The notes under the pieces: generated by a model
What the model saw: only the letters and a program-made list of their open reading frames with translations
The model's database searches: none
What the model was told of the DNA's origin: nothing
Assembly (NCBI GenBank): GCA_003254885.1
Contig: QANT01003266.1
Location: forward strand, 1-64,000
Source of the DNA: Purshia tridentata
Taxonomy: Eukaryota; Streptophyta; Magnoliopsida; Rosales; Rosaceae
DNA: 64,000 nt
Reading direction: 5' to 3'
Shown: piece after piece, positions 1 to 11,085 of the stretch
Layout: each line of letters begins with the position of its first letter
Position numbering within the stretch: position 1 is the stretch's first letter
Made by a program: the position numbers and the translations under genes

Positions 1-995
1 GAAAAATCAAGCTGTTGAATTTTCATTTTAAGGGAGTTCAGTTTAAACTTCCATCTTGAAGATAAATGAAATTTTAAGGGGGGTTCAGCCTAGGCTTAAC
101 CTCATCATAGTGGCTGATTTCTATTATGAGCTTGAATGAATCTTGTCCTCCTCCTTTTCTCTATCTTCCTTCAACCTTTCAGTGCTTCTTTTTTCTTTCC
201 CCTTTTCTGAATCTTCATGCTCTATTTATAGAGACCAGTAGAGATTTAAGTGATAAGATCAAATGGAGATAAGATAACTCTCTCCATTTAAATTTATAGA
301 ATAAGAGATAACCATGCAAGCTTCCACATGTTTTTTCTTTTGAAATGTGGCACATGGTACATGAGGATCCTATCTCAATCTTATCCCTTTTTTATGAATA
401 TTTTTACGATTCAACACTATTAGACTAAAGAGCTCATCGCCACAATCGCGTACACGAAAATAGATCGTCAAAAGGAGCTCTAGAACTCAAGATAAATTGA
501 AAACAAGATTTAAAGTGAGACAAAGAGTAGAGAGAATCTCTTGGGAAGAGTGCACTAATGATGTGTGAAAATCCGCGTTGGGTATTTATAGAAAAGATTT
601 ATGAGTCAACAAGTTGACTCAATACTGGGTGGCATAAAGAGAGGCTAACAAGTGGCGGGTGCACACAACACTTGTTGCACATGCATGCATGAGATAAGAT
701 TCATTGTGCCAAGTGGTAAACATACAACTATTTGATCAAAAAGGCCATGCAAGATCCGACACTCCAGATCGTGTCACATGCCACGATCTAGTGCATCTAT
801 CTTTTTATTTTCTTTTTTCTAATCCTGTCAACTTCAAAAAATTAATTAAAAATAGCTTGACACTCAAAAAAATACACCGAAAAATAATACCTTTGTAAAA
901 ATCTCACAGTCATGGCCTTCTCATCATTCGGTAAACTTTGACACATAATCGAAAACAGTCATGCTTCTCTACTCTAGCTCCATGAACTCTTTCAT
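1..995. other. Non-coding flank with LTR-like signals
   Basis: No supportable gene. Two TATTTATAGA boxes (223-232 and 583-592) and a G-rich polypurine run after TTTTAA at about 73-85 look like promoter and polypurine-tract pieces of LTR elements. No paired LTRs could be delimited. The stretch lies downstream of the minus-strand gag that starts at 996, where pol would be expected, but no pol motif is visible. Confidence 0.3.
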
Positions 996-1348
996 CTAGG
1001 TTATAAGAAGCGGCTCTGGGAAGTACCAATCGTAAAACAACTCTTTGAATTCTCCCCAAGTCATGACTTTCACATCCTCCTGATGTTTAACTGATCTCCA
1101 CCAAGCATCAACATCACCTTCAAACCAATGTGACGCTAACCAGATATAGTACTTTGCTGGTGTGTTAATGGTGCATAACTTTTTCTCAATGTGTGTGATC
1201 CAAGTCTCAGCCAACTCGGGCTCGGATACTCCATTAAACTTCATGGGTTTGGTTTGCAAAAAACTATCAAAGTACTCGCGTTCACACTTTTCCTCACGTT
1301 CAGCGGGTGTGAGATGATTCGTGGGTTGCCGTGCGACAAATGTCAGGA
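996..1348 (-). pseudogene. Ty3/gypsy gag fragment, central domain
   Basis: This encodes the capsid-like retrotransposon gag domain that packages element RNA into particles. Read on the minus strand it shows the hallmark blocks ETWITHIEKKL, then YYIWLASHWFEGDVDAWW, then WGEFKELFYDWYFPEPL. The frame ends at a stop at 996, just where gag normally continues toward the zinc knuckle, so the 3' part is missing. Its upstream end is interrupted at 1349 by repeat R; the missing amino-terminal piece lies beyond R at 3015-3108 in a compatible frame. A paralogous gag with the same block order is at 55,923-56,640 on the plus strand. No intact protein can be made. Confidence 0.85.
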
Positions 1349-3014
1349 TTGGTATTAGGTGGTTTAACAGCATAATCAAACTGAATAAATTCACAATCAT
1401 TGATAGGACCCCAATTTTTAATTAAATTGATTTGAAGACTAAGTTTCAATCAAACGGACAACAACCTGGCACAAATGTGACCTATTGTGTTCCTGACAAG
1501 TAGACAAACAATCGAAAATCTGAACTACAGATTGACACACCATTCACTTATGCACATTAACAATTTCCACATGAATATCAAGCATGCATCACTAAGGTGA
1601 TGATCCGTGCACTCAAAGGACCCATCAATATAGGTATCCCAATTCTATCACAACTAGAGTGGTGCGTATGATTCACAAACTATATGAGCATACCATTTAT
1701 CAATATCAAGTGTAAGTAGGCATGACATGATTGTGCAGATTAGTATTCAAATGATGAGTGAGTAGTGAATAGCAAAACAGAGAATAGCGACAGAGGCACA
1801 CAAGTTGTTCACCTAACAAACCACAAAGGGTTTAAAACGAGGGGTCTTTTTCGGCTGACCAAGAAATCCAATATGTTGAAGGTTCAATACAAAGGCAACA
1901 TACAACACAAGAGATCTATCACTATGTCCTAGACGAAGTGACATCTAGCTACCACTTTGTGCAACCTTCATAAATCAAGTATAAAGTCAATCACATAGAT
2001 GGCAATTTCTGCTCAAGCTCTTTAACCTGTGGCACCCATTTGCTGCAAACTTCGTGGATTTTTCAAGATATGAGAATGATATGCTTATGTAGTTCCTTTA
2101 AAAATCAACCTTTTCAAGCTACAAGGATATGAAGAGGCTAATGGAGAAACCAAGATCTAAAATCTATATAACAGTGTTTGTAAAATTTGTGGCAAATCAA
2201 AATAACCCACAAAACAATTTCAGACTTTAGAAGAACACAAAAACAAGTGAAGAAAACATTTTAGATGTGTAATTTCAAAACCATTTTCTTACTTGCAAAA
2301 TATCTATAAAAAATACCCAACCAATTCTTGCTCACTCTCTAAGTTCACACAAAATTCCCAATAAGCTTAGGAGCAAGAAGAGGCCGACACCTCTTTTATC
2401 AAAAACACACCCTAGCTCACCCAATTCCACACATGTGAAAACCCAAAAGTGACTCTCCAAAAAAAAAACAAAATTAAGGCATATTCTTTTGTCCTAGACA
2501 GTTATCTTAGGATTTTAGAGGATACGAATTAATGAGGGGTGAAATATTTTAAACTTACCCATTTCTACAAAATCCATGTGGAGAAGATGATGAATAGTAA
2601 AAGGTAAAAATATTTCATGTGGAAAAACAAAGAAATAAAAAAGGGGCTGAGAGAGAGTGAAAAGATTTTGATTTTTTCGTTAAAAACAAGGGAGAACCAT
2701 TTGAGGTGTAATAAAATTCGACCATGTCATGTGCTAGTCATGTGATCTCATTTAAATGTTAAAATTGCATGTGCAGTGCACGTGTAAAGAAGTGTGACAT
2801 GATGATCAATGAGTGACATGTCAGACACACACAAAACTGAAGCAGTAAATATGCATGAGATGCATCAAACCTTTTACCCATTTTCATTCTTCACTTTGAT
2901 CTTGACTTGCTTCATCTTAATTATAACCTAGAGCTTGTGAGAGTACAATTATAGATTAATTACAATGTTTTGTCAAGGGACTAGCCAACTAAAAATCCTA
3001 GAAGTAACATAATG
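1349..3014. repeat. Dispersed repeat R, full copy 1 inserted in gag
   Basis: About 1.67 kb of non-coding, A+T-rich DNA that recurs at 46,206-47,965 (diverged full copy) and 4,024-4,233 (5' fragment). Shared landmarks in order: a TTGGTA start, a block with CACTCAAAGGACCCATCA, a block CAATCCAATATGTTGA, the phrase ACTTTGTGCAACC, and an end near TAACA(C/T)AATG. It interrupts a gag reading frame. Removing it rejoins gag in frame without an obvious target duplication. No terminal inverted repeats and no GT-AG borders were seen, so the class is unknown: diverged LTR, Helitron-like or other. Confidence 0.7.
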
Positions 3015-3108
3015 CTTGCATAAAATCAGCCATTTGTTGCGGATCGAACTGATTATTAATATTATTGTGGTTTGTTGCATTGTTTCGATTGACTGCTCGA
3101 GGCAGCAT
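3015..3108 (-). pseudogene. Ty3/gypsy gag amino-terminal piece
   Basis: A minus-strand start codon at 3106-3108 opens a short frame, MLPRAVNRNNATNHNNINNQ then a D-P-Q-Q motif, typical of the Asn-rich amino terminus of plant gypsy gag. It runs into repeat R at 3014. The continuation in the same sense is the gag domain at 996-1348. The assignment rests on composition and on frame continuity across R. Confidence 0.6.
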
Positions 3109-3254
3109 CTTTGTCAACAAGACTAAGAAGAAATAGGCGGATAAATCTCAAAGGGTAAAGCAAACAGGATTCTCAGGAAAAGAATTTTCCTGAAAAAGAC
3201 TAAAGAAAGAAATTTTTGAATGGAAATTGAACTCTGGGTTGGAATATCTTGCAA

Positions 3255-3690
3255 AACAATTTGTCCAATCACAGTGCGCCACATGGCACCAAGTTTCCTA
3301 TTTTTTATCCCTACTTAAAAAAATTCTCCAAAATTATGTCGAGACTCAGAAAAATTCATGGAAAAATTCATGGAAAAATCTTACGGACTCATCTCAATGA
3401 GTAATAATTATCTAAAGGTCAAAATACCAATTTTTCCTTTGATAATTTCTAGAAAATTTGGAAAATCCAAATTAACACTAAGAATCTTTGGAAATTCATA
3501 TGATAAATTTTCGAATTTCGAAAAAATATGAGGTCTGCATGGTTGGTCTTCTAGACACAAACAAAACCTTTCCCTTATAGGCATGTTACTCAAAGGGCCT
3601 CTCAATCTTGAAGGAAAATAGATCCCTTCACAAAATAAATTATAGATAAAAAATTTCAGAATTTCCATAAAATCTCAAAAAATTCTCAAA
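3255..3690. repeat. Dispersed repeat Q, copy 1 (probable LTR piece)
   Basis: Aligns by eye with 31,160-31,660 in the same orientation. Shared phrases include GCGCCACATGGC, a block of GACTCA...AAATC(T/C)TACGGACT, and TTGGTCTTCTA(G/A)ACACAAA. Its position just upstream of the minus-strand gag start suggests a 5' LTR or leader of that element, but no primer-binding site was recognised. Confidence 0.5.
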
Positions 3691-4014
3691 ATACTTTTGG
3701 GAATTTCCTAGGCTTTCCACATACTCTTAAAGTAAATATGACTAATTGTTCCTTATTAGTATATCTTTGTTTTAAAAGTCAACCATATCTTATTTAGGAT
3801 GCATTTATCTCTACAATTTTAAAGGCATGTGGATGTGGTATTGCTAAGCATGGTAATTCTTTTTCTTTTGCTTTTATTTTTTTTACTAGAGTATGTTCTT
3901 TACTCCAAACTGGAGAATTCTTTAACCTTTGATATAAAGGTTTGCTATCATTAGCTAATTCTTTATAAAAATCAGTAATAAAGTTTAGACTTCCTAAAAA
4001 TCTTTGTAATTGTG
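3691..4014 (-). pseudogene. Endogenous pararetrovirus RT/RNase H fragment (Caulimoviridae-like)
   Basis: On the minus strand from 4014 a frame of about 75 codons opens with LQRFLGSLNF, continues with KPLYQRLK and LPCLAIPHP, and reaches the start of RNase H at EINAS. This block order matches the RT-to-RNase H connection of plant pararetroviruses (Caulimoviridae, florendovirus-like by eye). The RNase H aspartate position reads N and is followed at once by a stop. Similarity resumes in a shifted frame (LLKQ, NKEQLV) down to about 3,691. Upstream RT catalytic motifs are missing because repeat R begins at about 4,024. It is a dead genomic fossil with at least one stop and one frameshift. A diverged gypsy RT is the main alternative. 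Confidence 0.72.
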
Positions 4015-4023
4015 TTTAGCATG

Positions 4024-4233
4024 TGAAGTTTGGTATTAGGTGGTTTAACTACCTAAAATACCTAAGTAAAACCACAATAAGTGATCGAACCCAAATTTAA
4101 AACTATTTGACAGATTTAAACTAATCACACACAAAAAACTCTACACGACAGATCAATACCTTAAGAAAACACTTCAACAAGTATTACAAACACACATATA
4201 AGAAGTGATAAGTTAGGCACTCAAAGGACCCAT
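4024..4233. repeat. Repeat R, 5' fragment
   Basis: Matches the first ~210 bp of the R copies at 1349 and 46,206 (GAAGTTTGGTATTAGGTGG, then TAAAACTATTTGACA, then CACTCAAAGGACCCAT). It stops exactly at the left border of the solo LTR-A at 4234, so the LTR inserted into R. The rest of R is absent on the other side of the LTR. Confidence 0.75.
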
Positions 4234-6244
4234 TGTAACACCCCGCACTTTCCAAAGTGGTTTTGAAAAGCTTTTTAAAGATTTTCGGGATTTTATCTGG
4301 AAAGTAAAGCGTTTTGGCGTTTCAAATTTTAAAGTTGACTTTTAAAGTTGAGTAAAAAGTTGACTTTTTGTTCGGGAGGACTTTTTGCGTTGACCTTGGG
4401 TTCGTTGGAAAGGTCTCGTCCTCACGAGTTCGTAGACATGTAGCACGCTTCGAACAGAGCTACGGTTTGAAAGTTACGGACGTGTGAAGAGAGGGGCAAG
4501 TTGGTAATTTTGGAAAAGTGGGATTTTAAATAGGGGGCACAGAACCCCAGAAATGACACAGCCATTTTCTCTCTCCTCTCTCCCGACCCTTCTCTCCCTC
4601 TCTCGCGCGACACAGCCCAGCCGCGCCTTTCGCCGGCGCGTGGGGGCGCGTCCGGCGGCGGGCCGGCGTGGTCCTCGGCTCGCCGTGCTCGCCGGCTTCC
4701 TCTCTTCCTTCCGGTGGTGGCGGTTTCCGGTGAAGCAGCCCAGAACTCGAAGAATCGCGCGTGCACAGTCGGGATGATCGGCGGCGATCTCGCCGTTTCC
4801 GGCGACGACGAGGCCCAGCGACCGCCCAGATCTTCTCCCCTCATCGAGCCTAGCTTGTTGGTGGGGTCGATCACGCCGTTGGACCGCCGTGGGCGGCGGA
4901 TTGGACGTGGGTGTGCCGCCGGCTTCCCGGCCTGATTTCCCCCTTTTCCGGCCACTTTTGGCCGTCGACCCAGGTTTGAGAATCGATCCCCTCGATCTCC
5001 TCTACGTGCCTGTGTAGTTTGTTTTAGCTAAACGCGAGTTTCGTTTTTGACAGTTGACCGCCGTTGACCGTCGTGGGACCCGCTGCGTGTGACGGTTTCA
5101 GCGACCGTTCCTTGGTTTTTGGCCTCGGGCCAACCACCCGAGCTTGTGGGTGAGCTTCTCATACCTTTCGAGTGGTTTCCGAGGGTCGGGTAGCCACCGT
5201 GCNGAAAGTGACTAGTTTTATTGATTTAACAGAGTTTTCAGTACTTGTTTTATAATTTGCGACGTTGATCAGCTTTATTGTTTTCTAAACGAGGTTGTAA
5301 AAATGGATTTCAAACGCGGATTTCTACAAAGAGTTTTCTGTGGATTTTCTAAAATGTTTTAAAGCTGGGAAATCTCAAAAGGGTAACAGTGAGGTTGAGA
5401 AACCTTGGTTTTTAAAGGTCTAGANAGGTTGAGAAACCTTGGTTTTTAAAGGTCTAGATGAGAGTTGATTACCGGGGTTTGAGTAATACAGGTCATTTGA
5501 GATTTAAGGGTGAGTAAAAGGTTACGGAATATCAGTTATTTTTAATTGAGGATTTAGTAGGTTCTAAAGGTTATTGAGAACAGTGGAAGGATTAATTGAG
5601 GTTTAAGTTGGTTCAGAATGGATATCGAGGATTCTAAGAGTATTGGAAATCTAGTGGAATTCTAAGTCAGGACTTTGGGATGTAATTCGAGGTGATCTTT
5701 CAGTTAGAGGTTAAGTTGAGGATATTTTGAGAATTAAGGATCACAGTGGATTTGATCGGTTTAGTGGATGGATGATCAGTTTAAGGATTATGATTTATGA
5801 TGCGTGGTTTGATTAGATTGGAAGCTTAAGCTGGTTTGTGACTAATTATTTTTAATTGAGTTTATTTTGAGGTTTACAGTAGATTTTACTCACACGGGCT
5901 CAAGTGAGCTTACCGGGTTTGTGTGTAAACCCGGTGCACCTGTGGTTGGGTGCAGGGTTTGGTTTTGCAGGTGTGCAGGCTGAGGAGACGGCGGAGAGAA
6001 GACGAGGCAGTGGGACCAGCGGCAGTATTCTAGAAACTTGGTTTTACAGTTGTTTTTAATTGTTAAAGATTTTACAGCTTGATTTTATAAACGTTTTATT
6101 TTTATAAACGTGCTTTTGTAAAGTTACAGTGATTTAAATAAATTATTTTATATTCATGGCTTACAGTTTCAGAAAAAGGGCCCACAGGGAACAGTTATCA
6201 GTTTTCAGCAGTTTAGACATGTGCTCGAGGGTCGGGGCGTGTCA
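4234..6244 (+). repeat. Solo LTR, family A
   Basis: About 2.0 kb. It begins TGTAACACCCCGCAC and ends GGTCGGGGCGTGTCA, matching the LTRs at 59,055-61,025 and 62,526-64,000 and the reverse copy at 17,921-19,789. The 5' third is GC-rich (about 4,540-5,100) and produces several overlapping spurious reading frames. Flanking 5-mers (CCCAT and TCGAT) do not match, so no clean target duplication remains. Ns at 5203 and 5425 bracket a stretch that resembles LTR family B rather than A, so the middle may be mis-assembled or recombinant. Confidence 0.85.
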
Positions 6245-6515
6245 TCGATATTAGCGTGCTAACCCTGAAGAAGCACTTTAGGTCTTAAGAATGCACGAAA
6301 AGGTCATTTCAGTGTGCACTGAGTCCAATTTGATTAAAGTTACACCAAAACGTTCCCGGTTGACAAGAAAGACATGGGGAAGCACTTTCTCATGTCTTAA
6401 TTAGCGTGGAAGCCCAAAAGAACAACTTTAGATGCTAGGAATGCACGAATACGTCATTTCGGTGCACACCTAGTCCAATTTAGTGAGAGTTGCCCCAAAA
6501 CGTGCTCGGTTGTTG
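6245..6515 (-). repeat. Two inverted units of the 150-bp satellite
   Basis: Two consecutive units that are reverse complements of the satellite at 52,083-54,205. Examples are AATGCACGAAAAGGTCATTT and the GTGCACTGAGTCC phrase, followed by CCAAAACG(T/C)(T/G)C.CGGTTG. The block starts immediately after the LTR-A terminus at 6244. Confidence 0.8.
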
Positions 6516-6947
6516 AACTGTTTTCTTAGAACCAAATAAATACTCAATTCTAAGTTTACTCGCAAGTGCACGAATCGCGGCGTAGCAAAGCATGCAAATA
6601 ACAAGGTCGATCTCACAGGGAATAGGTAAACATCAAACCAATTTAGCTTATTCACAACTCACACGCACGGCATGGGGGTTAAGATTTAGGTCAAAACTCA
6701 CATACACACTCTAACACACGCACACAGACTTTTTTGGCATTGTTAAGCATCAGAATCCACCAAACTATCAATGATCAACTAATATGATAATCATGCAATT
6801 TCAAAAGACTACGAATATAAAGTTTGACTACCGAAGGCTTTGGCTATTTCCCTTTGGCGTTTTACCTTCCTTATGCATGTACTAAGAGCTTATCGGGCCT
6901 ACGCTAGCAAGTTAATGTGCATGTTCCTAGATAAACTATTTATCTAG
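6516..6947. other. Non-coding spacer
   Basis: No gene. About 6,555-6,630 holds a phrase of the type GCAAGTGCACGAATCG...TCGATCTCACAGGGA that is common in plant LTR-retrotransposon untranslated regions; this is recognition from memory only. The stretch ends at the CACTA1 terminus. Confidence 0.3.
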
Positions 6948-7640
6948 CACTACTAGAAAAACGTTAATACATATCAGTCAATAACTGATGTCTATTGGTG
7001 TTATCGACTGATAAGGCGCGTCCTGATATCTAATGTACCTTTTTTAGATATCAGTTATTAACTAATGTGTATAATAGTATTAGTTATCTTATTTATTGAG
7101 AATCTGATATCAACGATAATCAATAGATATCAGTTTTAAAATTGACTGATATCTTAAAAAACATAATAAGATATCTAAGATAGTTTAGACATCCATTTAT
7201 TTTTCATAACTGATATAAGAGAGATATTTAGACATCAGTTTTTCACAGTTTTTAGATGTTATAACCCCTACCCAAACTATTTTAGTAGTTTTTTTACATC
7301 AAATTTAACTCTGAAACTGATATTTAAATTGTTTACCATATCATATTTTCATTTTAAACTGGTATAAATGTATATTTATATATCAGTTTTGCAGAATAAT
7401 GAGATATCTAATGCCTATAATGTACTTGCTTTAACATCTAATATAATAAATTTACATATCAGTTTGTGAAATAAGTAATATGTAAACTGTATTTGTTGTC
7501 AGCTGTTGTGGAAAAACTGATATGTAATACTAATAGCATTTCAGTTTTGTGTATAGCTGATATCTATTATGTCTTCGAAATTTAAAATACTGATATGAAA
7601 AATATATAAATGATATCATAGATCTTTTTAATGAAACCTA
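6948..7640. repeat. CACTA1 subterminal repeats
   Basis: The motif (G)ATATCAGTT and its reverse complement AACTGATATC recur more than ten times in both orientations. Subterminal arrays of this kind are the usual transposase-binding regions of CACTA elements; that role is inferred here. Confidence 0.7.
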
Positions 7641-8410
7641 ATATAAAATAAACTACAAAGGCAAATTCTGAAAATTGTAAGCCTGCAACTCATGAAATGC
7701 TTCCATTCTCATAACATTCCAACATTCATATACAAAAGTATTCATGTTTATAAAAATGAAATACAAACCCCTCTAAAAGTAGGAAAAGCCTTTCCATGTA
7801 AAACCATAAGCTAGCACTCTAAATTTTATCTTGTCAACCCTTGGTATTCAGCATCCAAAATAAGCATAATTCCTATGCTAAAACTGCCAACATGTACGAA
7901 ATAAATTGGCGCGGCAATGCACCTATGTGCTAAATTCACCCTATCTAGCTCCCTTTACAAAATAGTCAAAACAACACCTACTATAGTTGAGGGTAACAAA
8001 TTCTCCCCATTCAACTCGAACTTCATCAATTTGTTCTTCCGAATAACAACTCCGCTTGTTTTTTTGCACTAGCCCACTGCAAACATTAAGGACAAGTACA
8101 TAAGAAAAAATGTCATCTTTTCCAAATATAGATCCAAGCTAGTAGCATATATATATGCATGTATGTAACTTAAATGTGAATGGAAAGCCTGCAACACAAA
8201 CCAAGAACAAGCATATAGGTAGAACTCATGCATGTCATCCAATTTCAGCAAACCAAAATCAGTTACAAATTTATAGAATTCAATCAACACCTTCTCCAAT
8301 TTTTCAACAAATTAATCCAACACCATCTTATAAAGTAGGAACTGCCTATTGTAACTTAATTTATCCAAAATTATTTATTGATGACAAAACCAAGACAAAA
8401 AGGTAAAGCA

Positions 8411-8710
8411 AATTATTGTCCAACTGATTTATACTAAAATACCTTTGACTCAAAAGAAAAGCTTGTGTCTTCAATAATCTCCTTTATGTATCTCATGACA
8501 TAATAGCCACATTCAACACCACCCAGTTTTTTAGGACACTACATACAAGCAAAGGGCAACCAAATTATTGTCCAACTGATTTATACTGAAATACCTTTGA
8601 CTCAAAAGAAAGGCTTGTGTCTTCAATAATCTCCTTCATATATCTCATGACATAATAGCCACATTCAACACCACCCGGTTGTTTAGGACACTACATACAA
8701 GCAAAGGGCA
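8411..8710 (-). repeat. 152-bp tandem duplication of the protease active-site exon
   Basis: Two copies, 152 bp apart, of a 96-bp exon plus its acceptor: 8,595-8,690 and 8,443-8,538. Both keep AG and GT borders and phase 0. The promoter-proximal copy reads CPKQPGGVECGYYVM; the distal copy reads CPKKLGGVECGYYVM, so the oxyanion-hole Gln is replaced by Lys while the Cys is kept. The intron between them is only 56 bp. Confidence 0.88.
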
Positions 8711-10364
8711 GCACACATAGAGTTATAACAATCACATCCTAATTAGTTCATTCTCCATCACAAAAGTAGTTTAAATACTTAAGATTCTCCATCACAAAAA
8801 TAGCTTAAATACTTAAGTAATACAAAGGCACTTACAGAGAGATGCTTCCATTGTGGTAATTTTCGACCTTGTCTTCCCATAACGCCATTAAATTGTTGGA
8901 TTGCACTTGATCACCAAAAAATCAGTTCAAGTTGTACTTCATTATCAATATATAATGCATATTACTAAAAAAGAAGGAATGAACAACAACTTACGTGTTC
9001 ACGACTTCCTTCCACTCTTGGTTATGAGTTTGTTTTGGAAGAGGGTCCATGATGTGGACCACATCTTTTTCTTCACTAATAATGGTCAAAATCCAGTGGT
9101 TGCTGCCAAATTACACTTCTGTTAGCATAACATAAATGGTAAGCATTAAACTAGCATTCAAAGAACTAGCAAATAACTCGAGTTACCCAGAATTGAATGG
9201 CACTAAAAATACACGGTCACATTTTCCTTGCTGGAATCTGTCTGCTAGGTAGGTTGATCTTCGCTCCGAGTTTCCAATTCCCACAGAGACGCGTGCAGGA
9301 TCCACCAAACCAACCATTTCAGTCATGTTGGATTCGATAATCATATCGTACAGCTTCCTAACATTCATGTAACGATGAGGATGTATCACAAGGTGTAAAG
9401 ATGGAAAACAATAAAGCAAATGTAATAAATCAATGAGTAAATAAAACCTCATGTAGACAACTATGCATGTGGCTGAAAGTTCCTCCATCTCCAATATGGC
9501 TGTAATATCATCTTTCAAGATATAAAGTCTTCGGACAGCTCCAAATACATCTTCCTCCACATCCACACTAATGGCTCTTCCACTAATGACCATCGCATCC
9601 TTAGCAAAGCGATACAGCAACTTGCATTTCTTTGGAACATTCTTTTCGGTTGCACCCTTCTTGAGTAGCTCCTTCACCATCGTGTTAACCTGCTTTTTCT
9701 TTGAAGAACGTATCAAAGACAAATTAACATGTTAGTGACAATCATTAAATTAACCCACTGATGTTGGTACTAGACATGTGGATTAAAATTGGTATTTACC
9801 TTGTCATTCCCTATGATAACAAGTGCTTGTGGCCAAGCCACATGGCTTCCAACAGCCTGCCCAACTGTGATTAGCTCGTCCCTCACCGGGATTGGAAGCA
9901 AGGAATCTTCCTTGCTGGAAATGTCAATGGAAACCCGCACATTTCCCTCACCCAAGAGAACACCATGTACTGTGTCGGACGGTGTCTCAATGATTGTACC
10001 ATACGCAACAATGTTGCTGACATCTCCTACTGCTAATCTGCACGATTTCCCCTACTCAAAAACAACAAATCATAAGCATACAACCTAAAAGTCTAACTAC
10101 ATATAAATCTTTGGATTAGACCAATTAAACTTTATTCTTTTATTAATTGGATATGAAAATGTCACCAAAGATTCATATGTTACCTTTAATTCCAAGTTTT
10201 TCAACTTGTCCATATACAATACTTCAACAACTTCTTTATCCTTCTTTTCAAGATCAGCACTCGCAGCCTTGCACTTGTCCTCATAGAAGCAACTTGCTTT
10301 ATCAGAAATTATCCCAATACCCGGAATCTGCTTTGGTGTAGCAGCTTCAACCCCATTGTCCCTT

Positions 10365-11085
10365 GACTCTAGTTTCACAATTCTTTCAATTAATTCTTCA
10401 TTCTACCTTTTCAATATAGCCACCGACTCTGCATTAGAAATCAATTCCCTAGGCCTTTTTGGTATGTTGAAGTACACTGTGGGGGAACATTCCCCCCCAC
10501 AGCCCTTACCCTTCCCGAATGCTCCGGAGTATCCAAGGCCATGGATAGAACATCATTCGCACCTTCCACCTTCAACTCTCTAGCTTTCTTTTTTTCCAGC
10601 AACTCATCCTGTCAAATACACAAGAAAAACATAATATAATCATACCTAAAATCAATAACTTTCTTTTTTTCCAGCAACTCATCCTGTCAAATAAACAAGA
10701 AAAACAGAATATAATCATACCTAAAATCAATATATCAATTATCCAACCCAAATGAAACTTATTCACTTGCTTACTATGACTTTGGCCACCGACTCTACTT
10801 CTTCATTCAAGTTCCCATTAGAGTCCTCTCTAGCTTTCTTCCATAGGATAGACCGATCTAGATTGTCCTCCAAAACATTCTTTTTCTTCTAAAGTTTCAC
10901 AATTCTTTCAATTAATTCTTCATTCTGTCTTTTCAATATAGCCACCAACTTTGCATTAGAAATCAATTCCCTAGGCCTTTTTGGTATGTTGAAGTACACT
11001 GTGGGGGGAACATTCCCCCCCACAGCCCTTACCCTTCTCGAATGCTCCGGAGTATCCAAGGCCATGATACTTGCGCTTTGCAGTT
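10365..11085 (-). repeat. Duplicated exon segments inside the CACTA1 gene
   Basis: A segment of about 185 bp at 10,365-10,550 recurs at 10,887-11,070 (offset 522 bp). It encodes ALDTPEHS then RVRAVGG and a VYFNIPKRPRELI stretch. The upstream copy is fused after KTAKRKYH and reads out of frame there. The downstream copy has one fewer C in a poly-C run and an in-frame TAG. Between them a 75-bp unit is also duplicated (around 10,591-10,665 and 10,666-10,740), each with its own GACAG acceptor in front of DELLEKKK. Confidence 0.82.

Noticed and set aside
1349-3014. Repeat R as a spliceosomal intron of gag
   Set aside because: The borders lack GT-AG in either orientation and R occurs elsewhere outside gag.
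4422-4955. A 177-codon minus-strand frame and overlapping plus-strand frames in GC-rich DNA
   Set aside because: It lies in the GC-rich patch of LTR-A. The same patch in other copies (19,057-19,503; 59,146-59,682; 62,860-63,275) gives frames with different starts, stops and sequences, as expected for non-coding GC-rich DNA.
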